Shown one piece after another: positions 32,975 through 44,749 of a stretch of 64,000 nt of DNA. Under the pieces are notes generated by a model. That model was not told the DNA's origin and made no database searches. It worked only from the letters and a program-made list of their open reading frames with translations. The DNA comes from Heterodera schachtii (Eukaryota; Nematoda; Chromadorea; Rhabditida; Heteroderidae): contig SIJG01000133.1 in the NCBI GenBank assembly GCA_023374025.1, positions 258,866-322,865 of the forward strand, given 5' to 3'. The stretch's first letter is position 1. Each line of letters begins with the position of its first letter. The position numbers were made by a program, and so were the translations under genes.

Positions 32975-33804
32975 TAGGGATCATTTTTTTATGTAAATAC
33001 ATGTTTTTTTCCTGGATTCTCCATAGCCTAATTAGTAGGAAAAACACTTTCTTTTTTGTGTTTGCGAACAAAAGTTGGGACTTTTATTTACATATTTTTA
33101 CATATTTTCGGATTTTTCTACATATTACATATGTACATATTTTTATACATATTTTGGACTTTTTCGCATTTTTTCGTACATATTTTGCATTTTTTGTGAA
33201 TTTTTAGGGAATTTTTTTATGAAATACGCCCAAAAATATCCAAAATTTCGCAATTTTTTTCAAAAATTTTGAGAATTTATAGAAATTTTTTGTGAAAAGT
33301 AAAAAAATTTTTTGACGTTAATAAAAATTTTTTTTGACAATGTGCCCCAAAAATAGTTTTTTTTTTCAAAAATGGGATATAAATAAATTAATTTTTAAAT
33401 TATTAAAAGATAATTCTAAGCTTATTTAGGTCATTTTTATGGCAATTTGTGCCTATTTCACCCTTTAGAATGAATTTTTTTCCCCAAAAAACAGCATTTA
33501 AAAATTTTATTTACATATTTTACTACATATTTCTGGATTTTTGTACATATTTCATACATATTTCAGTGTTTTTTATACATATTTTATTTACATATTTTAC
33601 TACATATTTCTGGATTTTTGTACATATTTCATACATATTTCAGTGTTTTTTATCATATTTCAGTGTTTTTTATACATATTTTATTTACATATTTTACTAC
33701 ATATTTCTGGATTTTTGTACATATTTCATACATATTTCAGTGTTTTTTATACATATTTTATTTACATATTTCGCGATTTTTCTTACATAAATAAATGATC
33801 CCTA
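32975..33804. mobile_element. hAT-type non-autonomous element, 830 bp, with internal tandem repeats
   Basis: TIRs TAGGGATCATTTTTTTATGT / ACATAAATAAATGATCCCTA are flanked by the 8-bp direct repeat TTAATAAT (32967-32974, 33805-33812). The right half (33500-33780) is an array of about 75-bp units of 'tacatatttctggatttttg' and 'cagtgttttttatacatatt'. An inverted shorter copy is at 51640-52274. Open frames inside are by-products of the array. Confidence 0.88.
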
Positions 33805-33841
33805 TTAATAATCCATCAGAATTTTTCTTTATTTTTGTTTT

Positions 33842-33860
33842 TATGGATATATAAAGAGGT
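33842..33860 (+). promoter_or_regulatory. TATA-like element
   Basis: The sequence 'tatggatatataaagagg' lies about 40-50 bp before the class-II start ATGAATCGACG at 33895. Similar 'tatataaatgagg' boxes precede the class-I genes at 38957 and 41332. Confidence 0.4.
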
Positions 33861-33894
33861 CAAAAAGACTTTTTGTATGCATAATACCGCAAAA

Positions 33895-35115
33895 ATGAAT
33901 CGACGGTAAGGAATTTACTTTTCATTTATCCAAGCTGTTTTTTATGAATTTCAGCTGGATTTGTAACGACGTGTGGATGGACATTCTTATGGCAAAACGA
34001 CGGAATTGACAATTTGGAATGACATCATAATTTGCAAGGACATTGGACCAAGAGCGAAAGTGACTGTACGGATCGATCGCAAATTTGTGGGATTTCCGTT
34101 GCCGTACCGTCCGCTGCCAAATCAAATTCGCTTTAATGACATTCAGATTGAGTAATTCAACATTTTGTAAAATTTCTGCGTGTATTCTATTAATGCATTT
34201 TGTTGTTCCTTTTCAGGTACATTGATCATTCCGTGATCACTTTTCTCCGTTCCAACAAGCAAATTTGGGACAGAAGTGGCACCAAATTGGAGTTGAATAT
34301 GCATTCGTCTTATCTGAATGTTCAGCCGATTTGGGATGCTTTTACACGTCAAATTTGGCCAATTTTTACGACAAGCATTCGCCATCTGAGCATTCATAAT
34401 TGTGGCAATTTGGACAATTTGCGTCGTTTCATTCCGTCAACAAATCTCACCGATCTTGATCAATTGAATTCGATCGATTCTGATTTGCTGTGCCCCGATG
34501 CGATTGATGATTATGGGCCAAACGCAACTGCTGGCCAAATTCTGTCCAAATGGTTACACATTCCGAGCAAAGATGGACAACCGAAGCAATTACGTTTCCG
34601 TTATTATATGGATCCACCAATTCTCGAATGGCTCAACAATTTCCGAGAGGTGGCCGGCCACTTTTTCATATTTTCATTAAACGGACTAATTGATTTGATT
34701 TCTCTTGATTTACGCTTTATTTTTGTTTAGACATTTCGCCGTGCCACCACTTCTTCTGTCAGTTACACTGTTCACTTTTATCTGTTCGCGTCAACACAAA
34801 TTGTGCCCTTTGAATTGGTGAACGGGCGGACCAACGAAAGGCTGACATTGGAAAAGGAAGGAAATTATTGGCGGTTGAAGCGATGCCCAAATGTTGGGGA
34901 AACGGCGGCGGCGATTCAATGGGGAAACGACGGAAATTCGGATGCCAATTTGAACAATGTCAAATTTATTTTTTGGTGCGTCAGTAATTGTATTGGGTGA
35001 GTAGCAACAGAAGCATTTGATTTGTCATAAATTTAAAAATAAAATTTATTTTAGGCCATTGTCGCCACCAGTGGAAAAAGATGACGAAGAAGCGGATCAA
35101 AGCAACGGAAATTAA
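33895..35115 (+). pseudogene. DKHFDG-family gene lacking the F-box-like core
   Basis: Exons are 33895-33905 (ATGAATCGACG), 33955-34151, 34217-34649, 34731-34996 and 35055-35115. Splice sites are all normal, but exon B jumps from CNDVWMDI straight to the GKTTELTIWND region. The F-box-like LGLKLALLSPRF segment and DKHFD are deleted, and the join shifts the frame so translation from the normal start stops at once. Exon C (YIDHSVITFLRSNKQIWD, DYGPNATAGQILSKWL) and exon D (PFELVNGRTNERLTLEKE, KRCPNVGETAAAIQWGN) are fully open. The gene lies 90 bp after the hAT element at 32975-33804. A downstream alternative start could give an F-box-less protein. Confidence 0.68.
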
Positions 35116-36533
35116 TTAATTATATATGATGAAATGGCCGATCTCACTAATTGGAATTTGATTTATGCTCTCGTCTGTGAAATGCTTTTGTTGATTCTTT
35201 CGTTCGAATATACAAAATATAAATTTATTTCTCTTGCTTTTTGTGTGAGAATTTCTTGGCACCAATTTTTTGTATTTTTACCTAAAAAGCATAGGGGCAT
35301 CCCCTATAGAAAAACCACGAAATTTCCAAAAAAATATTGAAATTTTATAAAACTCCGGAAAATAAGTCTATTTTAGGATTTTCAGAGTCGGTGAACACGA
35401 TATGATATTTAATAGCCCATTTCCTAACCCTAATTTTCACCCGAACAAGAAAAAAAGCTCAAAATTCGCTTATAATATGTGCTAATCTTGACTTCAGATT
35501 TTCTATTCATTGACCAACCAAATTTAATGTTTGTGTCCAGGTTAAGCAAGTGGCAATATAAATGTCATGTTCGTATTCAGCGATCCCGAAAACCCTAATT
35601 TAGACTCGATTTCCGGCTTTTTATTAGGTTTTTAGAATTTTGGCATTTCGTTGTTTTGGACATTTCGAGGCTTCGACATTTTGTGGGTCAGCGGGTATAG
35701 GCAAGAAATAATTCTCGAAAAAGGTTGAATTTCGTGTTTTGTCATTGTAATTTTTTTCTTATTGTCAGTATTTGCTCTTTTCTTGTAATTATAAAATCCC
35801 GAGACTTTAAACTTTCGTTTGATACCAAGAAATAGGCATTTACCAAGTTAGAAAAACCATTTTTTATTAACCCAACTCAAATTCCTATTTTTAATTGTCA
35901 GCGCCAAATTGGACAGTTCAAAGAGCAAACAAAATATCCTCAATCAATTCATAACTCGAAAATGATCGGTCATTTCTCAATGATCACATTTTCTTCTTCC
36001 GCTGATCACTGGGCCCGGAAGTCGAGAACACTTTTTCGTCGCGTTGATCTGGCAGAAACCGCGGCCTAAATAAGCAAATTTAAAATGGATGAGAACAACT
36101 AAAAGTAGAGCACGGAATTTTGAAAAAAATAAAAAATTTCGGATCAGCAGGATTTCCGTGATGGACCAGAACGATGGAATTGCTGATGATGGGCCAAATG
36201 CAACTGCTGGCCAAGCGTTGTCCAAATGGTTGCAAATTCCGAGAAGCAATGGAAAGCCAAAGCAATTGATTTGCTGTGGTGCTACGTCAGAAACCATTGA
36301 ATTCATCAACAATTTCAAAGAGGTGTGGCCACATTTTCAATAAAATATTTGGATTAATTTCATTTGTTTTTTGTTTCCCATTTTATAGGCATTTATTTCT
36401 CCGTGCCAATTCTTCTGCCAGCTACGTAATTCGAATTGAATATTTTGAATCAACGCCAATTGAGCCATTTGAATTGATAAACGAACGGACCAACGAAATG
36501 CTGACTTTGGAGAAAGAAAAGGATGATGAAAAT

Positions 36534-37886
36534 GGCGCGCTGTCAAAATGTCCCTGCGTCATAATGTCCCAGCGTCATAATGTCCCAGAGTCGAAATGTC
36601 CCAGCGTCATAATGTCCCAGCGTCGAAATGTCCCAGCGTCATAATGTCCCCCAAGCCAAAATGAGTCAAAATGTCCCTTTCAAAAATTAGTGAAAAAAAC
36701 TGAAAATTATATAATTTTTGATTTCGCAAATACTAAGTATATTAAAAATTTATCAAAATCATTTAAACAACAAAAAAAAGCAAACAACAATTGGATTTTC
36801 TACTTAATTGAGGGAATAATAAAAACGAAATGAACAATTTTAAGAGACTTGCATGGTCGAACCTTCCAAACTTTCACATTCCTTTATTTTTCCTGCGTAT
36901 CCTTCGACCTGTAGACCAAAGTGCGCGACGGACGTCGGGTTGTTTCCAGGGACGGACTAAAATTATAAAAATGAAAAGTTTAATAAATTTGGGTATGCCT
37001 GTCAGCAGTGTCGTTGTTGATGATCCCAACGAGTATTCCACTAGCGATGAGTTTTGCTCCACAGTGGACGGCCACGTTAGTGTTGAGGGAGCTGGCGAGT
37101 CGATGCCAAACTGCACAGGCAGAAAGGCCTTTCTCGAAGTCGCAATGACTAAAAAGAAACAAATATTTTGCTAAGAAATTCACATTTATTTCTCACCTTT
37201 TCTGGGTGTGACCGGTGAAATTCGTCGACGCAGAAAGTTGAGCACTTCCTCGTAGTAGCGTCGGTGTTTGCCAGGCAAAAGACTCCAGACTCCAATGCAC
37301 ATTCTGTCGTCGCTTTTCTCAATGATTGTCACGAGTGCGGGACACTCTCGCACTGCGCACCTCCACAAGTCATTTCGTTTGTGTGTAAAACGAAATCCTT
37401 GAAATTTAACAAATATTTGTGCATTAATGGTTAAAATTTCTTTACCTTCGGACCAAAGACAAATGCCTCCCTTTTGAGTTTTTCCGAGTTCGAAGTTCAC
37501 GATGGCGTGTTGTGTTCTTCAAAATCGTCGTCGCGGTCATTGTTTTCGTCGTTTGGTTCATGATGCTCAGAAGTTGTTTCGTTCTCATTGTCGTTGTTGT
37601 CCAAAAACTTACGCTTACGACTTTTTTTTGGAGAATTTCAATTTTGTTACGGTCCATATTGATGCTAAAGCATAAAATTTTAAAATCAGCAGATGGTAGA
37701 AAGCATTTAATTATGTATTTTTCAGTTTTTTTCACTAATTTTTGAGTGGGACATTTTGACTCATTTTGGCTTGGGGGACATTATGACGTTGGGACATTTT
37801 GACTCATTTTGGCTTGGGGGACATTATGACGCTGGGACATTATGACGCAGGGACATTATGACGCTGGGACATTTTGACGGGCAGCG
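36534..37886. mobile_element. MULE-like element with tandem-repeat TIRs and a FLYWCH exon
   Basis: The ends are inverted arrays of a roughly 16-bp unit ('gtcataatgtcccagc'): 36541-36675 against 37748-37880, both closing with 'gtcaaaatgtccc' outward and 'ccaagccaaaatgagtcaaa' inward. The 9-bp direct repeat GATGAAAAT flanks it (36525-36533, 37887-37895), typical of Mutator-like elements. It carries a minus-strand FLYWCH-type exon pair. Insertion is inside exon D of a family gene. Confidence 0.85.
37186..37510 (-). CDS. FLYWCH-type zinc-finger exons inside the MULE-like element
   Basis: Read on the minus strand, NFELGKTQKGGICLWSEG (from about 37500) splices over a short intron with a GTAAAG donor to FRFTHKRNDLWRCAVRECPA, then LVTIIEKSDDRMCIGVWSLL and GKHRRYYEEVLNFLRRR. 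The pattern F..K.G...L...GF.F....N.LWRC..R.C.A matches the FLYWCH finger that sits in front of many MULE transposases and in host regulators. No transposase catalytic domain follows. Further minus-strand frames to about 36874 are unrecognised, and the true start upstream (acidic stretch near 37530-37657, MDRNKIEIL) is broken by frame changes. It is most likely the remnant of an element-encoded gene. Confidence 0.6.
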
Positions 37887-38392
37887 GATGAAAATATGGA
37901 TGAAGAAGATGATGATGTTAGTGGTACTGAATATATCGATTTGGTGTTGAAGCGTTGCCAAATTGGGAAGACAATTCAATGGGAGGACGAAAAGACGAAC
38001 AAATTGAACAATGTCAACTTTACACTTTATGAAGATTATAGCATTGGGTGAGTGGCAACAGCTTTTGCTATAATAATCAATTTTAATTGCCCTTAATTCA
38101 GGCCATTGTCTCCACCAAAAGCGGGCCAAATTAATGCAAAAAGTCGTCTGAAAATGAATGCCGGGCCCAGCGGAGAGAAGAAGAAATGAATGGATGAATT
38201 ATTAGGGAATGAGAAATTCTGATCGATCATTGTGAATTTTAATTGAGCTGATAATCGCTCGTCACGTTTATTTGTTGCTTCTTTCAGTTAAATGCAATCA
38301 TTTACCATAAAAAGAAACGAACTTTGAGTAAAATTGTGAGTAAAATTTTAGGTACGGAAATTAAATTCTAACAAGTTTAAATGTTCTTTCTC

Positions 38393-38730
38393 CCACAGCC
38401 GACCAAGAAACACAACGTACCAACTGAAAATGGTAAATGAATAAAATAAAGAAAGAGCCAAAGCAAAAGGAAAGCCAAATGAGAAATCTTAGTTTTATTT
38501 TGAAGTTTTAGTAGGCCGGCTGATGGGGTAAATTCACAAATAATTATGAAATTCATTGAAAATTTTCATCTTGGCATCCCTGGCCAAAATTTGGAGTAAA
38601 AGAGATGCGATACGATGTAAAAGAAAACCGTACGGAATTCTCGAAGACATTACGGCAGCAAAATGACCGGGGGAAAATTATAAACGAATTAATGAACGGG
38701 AGAAGGAGGAAAAAGGCCATTTTATAGACG
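38393..38730 (-). repeat. Duplicate of the 5' region of the gene at 59800-60856
   Basis: The series 'cacagccgaccaa', 'acgtaccaactgaaaa', 'gatgcgatacgatg', 'cattacggcagcaaaatgac' and 'gccattttataga' matches 60822-61168 in the same order. It contains the remnant of the membrane-anchor exon and its upstream region including the inverted TATAAAATGGC box, but no F-box-like exons follow. Confidence 0.65.
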
Positions 38731-38949
38731 AAAAACAGGAACTTTAGTAGGCATATACAGAGAGGTCGAACAAAATACCGTATTTGAACCACCCCCCTGA
38801 ATTACAACCCCCTTTTGAGGGGGGTTGAAAAATAGAACCCCCGGGGGTTTTATATTACAGAAAATACAGTAGAAGTAAGTGGAGGGGGGAGGGGTCGAAA
38901 ACCATTCAAATTTTCCATCATTAAAGCGCACGGCTGAAATTTTGACTTC

Positions 38950-39060
38950 ACATGAATATATAAATGAGGATGAAACACAACTCACGTTATTTTTTTGCTA
39001 ATTTTTTAAAATTTTCCTTGTTTTAGGCTAAATTATTATTTTTTTAAATAACAGAAGAAA
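38950..39060 (+). promoter_or_regulatory. Class-I upstream region: TATA-like box and candidate trans-splice acceptor
   Basis: The sequences 'atgaatatataaatgagg' (38952) and 'ttgttttaggctaaattatta' (39020) stand in the same order and spacing as at 41328 and 41405. The coding start that should follow has been deleted. Confidence 0.45.
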
Positions 39061-39066
39061 CCGTTG

Positions 39067-40373
39067 GGCTCATTTGTGACATTTGGAAAACGACAAAATC
39101 ACCGCGTGACCATGAAAAAGAATCACCGAATTTTGAAGAAAATGTGAGAATTTATTGGGTTAAAAATTTATGAAATTTCATTTTTAATACCGCTTCAACA
39201 TATTTTAACAATTTCAGTTGGATTTGTACGGATGTTTGGATGGACATTTTGCCCAATTTTGATCGTCCTCAACTCGGCCTCAAAATGGCATTGATTTCGC
39301 CACGTTTCAATGCGTTGGTCGACAAACATTTCGATGGCAAAAGCGAAATTCCACTTTTGAGTCAAATCAGAATTGCAAAGAAAGGAACAAAACTTCTATC
39401 TGTGGTTACGAAGACCAATCCGTTGCCCATCAAAATCCGCTTTAACAACCTTCGAATTGAGTAATTCAAAGAATTAACAAATGATGTAGCTAAATGCTTT
39501 CCTTTTCAGATACATTGGCCATTCCGTCATCGAATTTCTTCGTACCAACCGGAAAATTTTTGAGAAAGGCACCAATATGGATTTATATTTGGACTTGGAT
39601 AATTTGCATTATGACAACAAAGGCATTGTCCAGCCAATTTGGAAATTTTTTGCTGGTGAAATTTGGCCCATTTTCGCGCCAAACATTCGACATTTGACTG
39701 GCCATCATTTGGGCGATTTGCGTTGTCACATTTCACCGACAATTTTCACCGATTGCAACCAATTGAATTCAATTGACTCCGATAATTTGTTGCCCGCGGC
39801 GATTGCTGATGATGGGCCAAATGCAACTGCTCGTCAAGCATTGACCAAATGGTTGAACACTCCGACAAAAATGGGCAGCCGAAGCAATTGAGTTGTTGTG
39901 GTTCTGCGTCAGAAACCAACGAATGGGTCGTCAATTTCAAAAAGGTGTGCCAATATTTTCGTAAAATTTTGGATTAAATGCCATTTGCTTTTCGTTTCCC
40001 ATTTTTTAGGAATTTCTCCGTGCCACCATTTCTTCGGCCAGTTACATAATCCAATTCAAAACTTACACCTCAATTGCGCAGTTTGAATTGGTGAACGAAC
40101 GGACTAAAGAAAAGCTGACATTGAAGGCAAAAGATGATGATGATGGTGAATACATCAATTTGGTGTTGAAGCGATGCCAAATTGGGAAGACAATTCAATG
40201 GGAGGACAAAAAGAGGGACAATTTGAACAATGTCATCATTTCGCTTTATGGAAATTGCATTCGGTGAGTGGCAACAGCTTTTGCTTTTATTTATCTTGTC
40301 ACATTTAAATTTTGCTTCGTTTAGGCCGTTGTCTCCACCAAATTCAGGCCAAATTAACGCAAAAATCGTCTGA
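39067..40373 (+). pseudogene. DKHFDG-family pseudogene, class I, with 5' loss and a one-base frameshift
   Basis: The exon A remnant begins near 39067 (LGSFVTFGKRQNHRVTMKKN) without the MAP start; an in-frame ATG exists at 39112. Exon B 39218-39460 is shorter (DRPQLGLKMALISPRFNALV, DKHFDGKSEI). Exon C 39510-39949 reads to TARQALTKWLNTPTK, then a one-base loss at about 39870 causes a TGA at 39889-39891. Exon D 40010-40263 (PFELVNERTKEKLTLKAK, KRCQIGKTIQWED) and exon E 40325-40373 (PLSPPNSGQINAKIV, early stop from another small deletion) remain. The single-base lesion in C suggests quite recent inactivation. Confidence 0.72.
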
Positions 40374-41327
40374 AATGAATCCTGGGCCCAGCGGACAGCG
40401 AAAGAAAAAGTGAAAGAATTATTAAGAAATTATTGATCATTAGGAATGTGAAATTGATCAGATAATTGCCCCGTATATTTATTTGTTGCTTCTTTGTTTG
40501 AATACATTTAATTTTTACGAGTTGTTTTCCTTTCATTTATTGGGATTGGAACGACTAATTTTGGCACTTTTTCACACAGTAAGTACCGGATTTCCGATTT
40601 AAAGCATCTAAAAATCCTTTCTAGAATAATCCCGTCACGTGTGCTCCGTTCCCGTTTTCCGTGCTGCTTTTGGGTACTTTCCTGTTTTTAAGGCACAGCC
40701 ATTTTTTAAAAATTGCAACAAAAAGCGTTCAATATTAATAGACTTACATATTTTGGAGGCATAAAAGCAAAACAATTTCTGCCAAAATTACATCAAATGC
40801 AAATTTTTTCGCTATTGTATTTTAACCTGTGATCATTCGTTAGGTAATTTATTCTCTTACTCTATGACTCATTTTCTGTGATTAGTCATCAGAGTAAGTG
40901 GTCCCCGCCCTTCTGCTGATGCAATTTTTCCATATAAATAAATAAAATTGGGGTGTGCCTTCAAAACAGAAAATGCCCTGCTTTTGCTGTATTCCCGAAA
41001 AAAGATTTACCCAACTCTTTTTCTACCAATTTAAAACCAAATGTTCCTATTTAAACTTCTGCTCTTGGAATGTCCATCATTTCATTGTTTCTTTTTCCTC
41101 TTTTTTGGGGTCCTTTAAATTTTAATGGCCAAAAAATTGGATGATATAGCGAATTTGAGTTTTGAATTCATTAGCATTGATATAATTTTTAATTTTTTCT
41201 GCGGCTTTAACTCGACGAGAAATGCACGAAAAATACATTTTTTGTACGAAAAACTTTCGTTTTAACGCCCAGTATTCGACCCTAGGACTCCCTATTTTGG
41301 ACTTTTTCGCCCCTAAAAATCCTTACC

Positions 41328-41437
41328 CTATATATAAATGAGGATAAAACCACATTTCCACGTTTAATCTTTGTGCAAATTTTTTTCAAAATTTTTCCTT
41401 ATTTTAGGCTAACATACATAAATATTATTATTTAAAA
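41328..41437 (+). promoter_or_regulatory. Class-I promoter/5'UTR: TATA-like box and acceptor
   Basis: The sequence 'accctatatataaatgagg' at 41326-41344 and 'ccttattttaggctaacat' ending its AG at 41407, 31 nt before the ATG at 41438. The block is shared with 38950-39035. Confidence 0.45.
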
Positions 41438-41980
41438 ATGGCACCCGTCAAAAAAAAGAAAAAAGTTTCCTCCACCGACCACCGCCTCATTTCTTCTGCC
41501 GCAATTAGTAGTGAACATGAACAGCAACCGTTGGGCTCATTTGTGACAGAATTTGGCAAACGGCGAAGTCTCCGCGTGGCAATGAAAAAGAATAAGCGAA
41601 TTTTGAAGAAAATGTGAGAATTTATTGGGTTAAAAATTTATAAATTTCATTTTTAAGACCGCTCAACATATTTTCTCATTTTCAGTTGGATTTGCAATGA
41701 CATTTGGATGGATATGTTCCCTCATTTTGACCGCGCCCAACTCGGCCTCAAATTGGCATTGCTTTCGCCACGTTTCAATGCGTTGGTCGACAAACATTTC
41801 GATGGCCAATCAGAATTGCCCATTTGGAATGACATTGCAATTAGCAATATGGGGGGAACAAAAGCAAAATTGTTTGTTGAGAAGAATGCCAAAAGTGTGC
41901 GACTTCCGTTGCCCGACCATCCGATGCCCAACAAAATTCGCTTTAAGGACCTTTGGATTGTTTCGTTTGAATGCATTTAG
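41438..41980 (+). pseudogene. DKHFDG-family gene truncated after exon B
   Basis: Exon A 41438-41613 (MAPVKKKKKVSS.., QQPLGSFVTEFGKRRSLRV) and exon B from 41686 (WICNDIWMDMFPHFDRAQLG, RFNALVDKHFDGQSE, PLPDHPMPNKIRF) are intact. At about 41957, where exon B should end in a GA|GTAATT donor, the sequence switches to what looks like a family 3' flank ('gtttgaatgcatttag'), giving FKDLWIVSFECI and a stop at 41978-41980. A fusion of the 5' end of one copy to the downstream flank of another explains this. If expressed, it would give a roughly 156-residue F-box-like protein without exons C-E. Confidence 0.7.
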
Positions 41981-41984
41981 TTAA

Positions 41985-43460
41985 TTGTTTGGATTTTTTG
42001 ATTGGCAACGAGCTTTTTTTTTTTACTTTTCACACCGCGCGGCGGTGCCTATAGGCGCCGGGAAAAAATTGTATTTTGTGGAATTTAGTAACAGCAATGG
42101 CATGTCGATTTGTTATTCGAACTTGAGTCCGGGAATTAGCAAATTGACAGAACTAGGGTCACTTTGTGATCACCACAGATTCAGAGCACAAATTTTTTAA
42201 AAAAAGTTGAGTTGAGGATCAAAAAACGTAAAAACGGCGTATGGATTTATTCCAGAAGGAATTAACATGCATCAAAAAGCTTCACTAAATCAAAAAAGCC
42301 ATAGTAATTATTGCAATTTAATGAAAGTTTCGAGGATCTATCATTTTTAAAAAGTTAAGTAAATGGAATGTCCATTTTTAAGGCTCCCGGGCATTTGGAT
42401 TAGGACGGAAAAAACAGCTGTTGGCGCTGCAAAGTTGTCATTCTCAATGTCCTAATGTCCCACTGACCAATTGTCCGGTTCTGTCCAAATGTCCGATCAA
42501 GATTTTTTATTATTGTGTGGCATACATTGAAATATGCTTCATAAAAGTCATCAGTAGGGTTTGTGGTCAAATTCGTTTTTAACTCAATTCGAAATTTCCG
42601 GGCGCCACACTTTCCAGCCATTGAATTAAAACTGTGACGCGTGTTAAATTAATTAATCACATTTAAAATTTTTACATCAGCCATTCTTAAATGTTGAAAA
42701 GCCCGGCCTCGGCGTGCACCCGGCCCTAAACTTGGGAATGGTGGTCCCAAAAACTGGCTATTTTGTCCCGTCAAGCCCGTCCCTGCGTATTTTCAAGTCC
42801 CACCGGTCCTTGTCTGATCATTTTTGATTTTATACAGGGTGCGATAAAAGTTCTGTTACTTTTTTAAAACTTCTTTTTGTATCCAAAACTTTCATTATTT
42901 CTCCGAAGCTTCACAACTTTCGAGTTAAGCGATCTTTTTTTTACCCCTAATACCATTAAAGTTTACTTATTTTAATAAATATATCTTTTTTAGCCCCTAA
43001 AACAAAGTCAAGTTGCCCTAAAAAAGAACCTAAATGGCCGCACTTAAATTTTTTGAAAAAATTGCGCCAAAAAAAGGCGTCGTTAAACGCAAGGAAAAGT
43101 CGTCGCTTGGCTTTTAATTGCAAAATTTGCCTTTTTTGGTGAAAATCTGTTAACAAATCAGTACGAAATTACAAAAAAAAAAAATTTCCGGCGGCGCCTA
43201 TCGGCACCGCCGGACCCTCTCCCCTCGCCCATTTCCAAAAAGTTTTGGAAAAATCCGCCGCAAAAAAATTCTTAAAAATCTGATTTTTCATCCCCAGTGC
43301 ACTCAATTTTCAATTTGCTAATTTCCTCACTAAATTTTTAAAGATGATAATCGGAGTCAAAAAATATAATTTTTAATACATTTTTGATTAAATAAATTGT
43401 AAAAATAATTGATTTTAAGCAATTTTGCAAAATGTTCTGATTTTTGACCCCAAAATCTGA
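41985..43460. repeat. Repeat-filled interval, no gene
   Basis: It contains the GC palindrome twice (42039-42060, 43188-43213), the 'ctgaccaattgtccgg' block (42440-42640, related to 4350-4540) and the 'gcaaaatgttctg' block (43430, related to 23900). No coding region is supported. Confidence 0.5.
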
Positions 43461-43461
43461 T

Positions 43462-43993
43462 TTTGCCAAACATTCGCCATTTGAACTTTTCCGATGGTGT
43501 TAATTTGGATAAATTGCTTCACCTCATTTCACCGTCAATTCTCACTGATCTTGATCAATGAATGCAATCAATTCCCAATGGGTGTTCCCCGATGCCATTA
43601 ATGATTTTGATGGGCCAAATGCAACTGATGGCCAAATTCTAACTACAAATTTCAATTTACAGTCGCGCTAATTGTGCCATTTGAATTGGAGAATGAACGG
43701 ACTAGCGCAAAGTTGACACTGACTAAAGCAAACGAAAATGAATGCGTTATCCGATGGATAATGGAGCGATGTCCAATTGGCGAGACGGTGGTGGTTCAAT
43801 GGGAAGAGAAAATTGCGACTATTTTAACACTGTCGACTTTTGGCTTGAAAATGTCAAAATTTTGTATTTGGTGAGCAAAAAAAACATTTATTTTTTATTG
43901 GAATTGAATTTTGCGCTTAATTTAAGCCATTGTCTCCTCCACCAGCAACAGAAGAAGAAAAAGCGGGAGAAAGCAGCGAAAAGGGCGCCTAAT
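43462..43993 (+). pseudogene. DKHFDG-family chimera: part of exon C fused to D and E
   Basis: It begins inside exon C (PNIRHLNFSDGVNLDKLL), loses frame after LTDLDQ, and retains 'gatgggccaaatgcaactga' before a break at about 43640. It continues in exon D (IVPFELENERTSAKLTL, MERCPIGETVVVQWEE) to a donor at 43871 and exon E (43928-43993, PPPATEEEKAGESSEKGA). Exons A and B and intron 3 are missing. Exon E belongs to the acidic class-II type seen at 27420. Confidence 0.65.
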
Positions 43994-44233
43994 TATGTGA
44001 AAGTGAATTAATATTGAAATTGAGAAATGGCCAATCAATTCGAATTATTCAATGAAAATTTTTAATTTGTGTCAAATCCTCAGAGATTATTAAGACCTTT
44101 TTCACATCATTCATGAGAAAACTGGATTTTTCAAAAAAAAAAAAAAATTTTGCTCCAATACTTTTTGCCGTTACTGTAAAGCCAAATTACATATGAACGA
44201 AAATGTTTCAAAAAAGGAGCCGCCGCTGGAACA

Positions 44234-44749
44234 GGTGCTAAGTCGAACCAAAAATAGTCTCAGTGTGGGCGAACCGAAAATGGTCTCAGTAGGGGCGAAC
44301 CGAAAAATTATCTCAGTGTCAATAAAACTTTTAAATGTAATTATTTTAAAACAATTTTTTAATTTGAATATTAATTTTCAATTTAAAAATTTAAAAAAAC
44401 AATAATCTAATTTCGAGGTTCAACTTTTTTTCAATGTTTTTTCTTAAAATATTCTACTTTAAATAAATGCTAGATTTTGTTCCATGAATAAAGCACAATA
44501 AGTAAGCTTACTTGCCACTTCATTTGTGGCTTCAAGATTTGAAATTAAAATTTTCGTTTCGATGTAACTTTTTTTTGGTCGGAGGTGGAAAGTTTTTATT
44601 TTAGTTTATTTTTTAAATAATTGTCTTTATTAAAATTATTTTTTTCGAGACCGAATTGAATTGTATAATTAAATTTAAATATTTTTATTGACACTGAGAC
44701 TATTTTCGGTTCGCCCACACTGAGACTATTTTCGGTTCGTCTCACCACG
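44234..44749. mobile_element. MULE-like non-autonomous element, 516 bp
   Basis: The inverted ends consist of a 24-bp unit ('gtgggcgaaccgaaaatagt' plus 'ctca') repeated in tandem on each side. The 9-bp direct repeat GCTGGAACA flanks it (44225-44233, 44750-44758). The centre is AT-rich without coding capacity. Confidence 0.8.

Larger units (their letters stand above)
36174..38189 (+). pseudogene. DKHFDG-family pseudogene interrupted by a MULE-like element
   Basis: Only the end of exon C remains (36174-36322, DDGPNATAGQALSKWL.. to FINNFKE). Exon D starts at 36389 with a 4-nt insertion (GCATTTATTTCTCCG) that shifts the frame, and is then split by the element 36534-37886 between LEKEKDDEN and NMDEEDDD. 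Exon D resumes at 37887 (KRCQIGKTIQWEDEK) to 38047. Exon E is 38102-38189 (PLSPPKAGQ.. ending GEKKK). The sequence before 36174 has no family match. Three separate lesions show the copy was already inactive or became so in steps. Confidence 0.72.

Noticed and set aside
33449..33798. Overlapping 85-113 codon frames rich in Tyr, Phe and Ile
   Set aside because: They are translations of a 75-bp tandem array inside a hAT-type element; unit phase, not selection, explains their openness.
36541..36675. CRISPR-like array of 16-bp units
   Set aside because: Units are contiguous without spacers, inverted copies close the other end of the element, and the genome is eukaryotic; it is a transposon terminus.
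36830..37174. 114-codon plus-strand frame inside the MULE-like element
   Set aside because: It lies opposite spliced minus-strand frames next to the FLYWCH exon, and its composition fits an antisense shadow better.
38760..38900. C- and G-run palindrome (accccccc / ggggggtt) as a terminator or G-quadruplex element
   Set aside because: The inverted runs are imperfect and occur in repeat-like DNA without a linked gene; no function can be supported.
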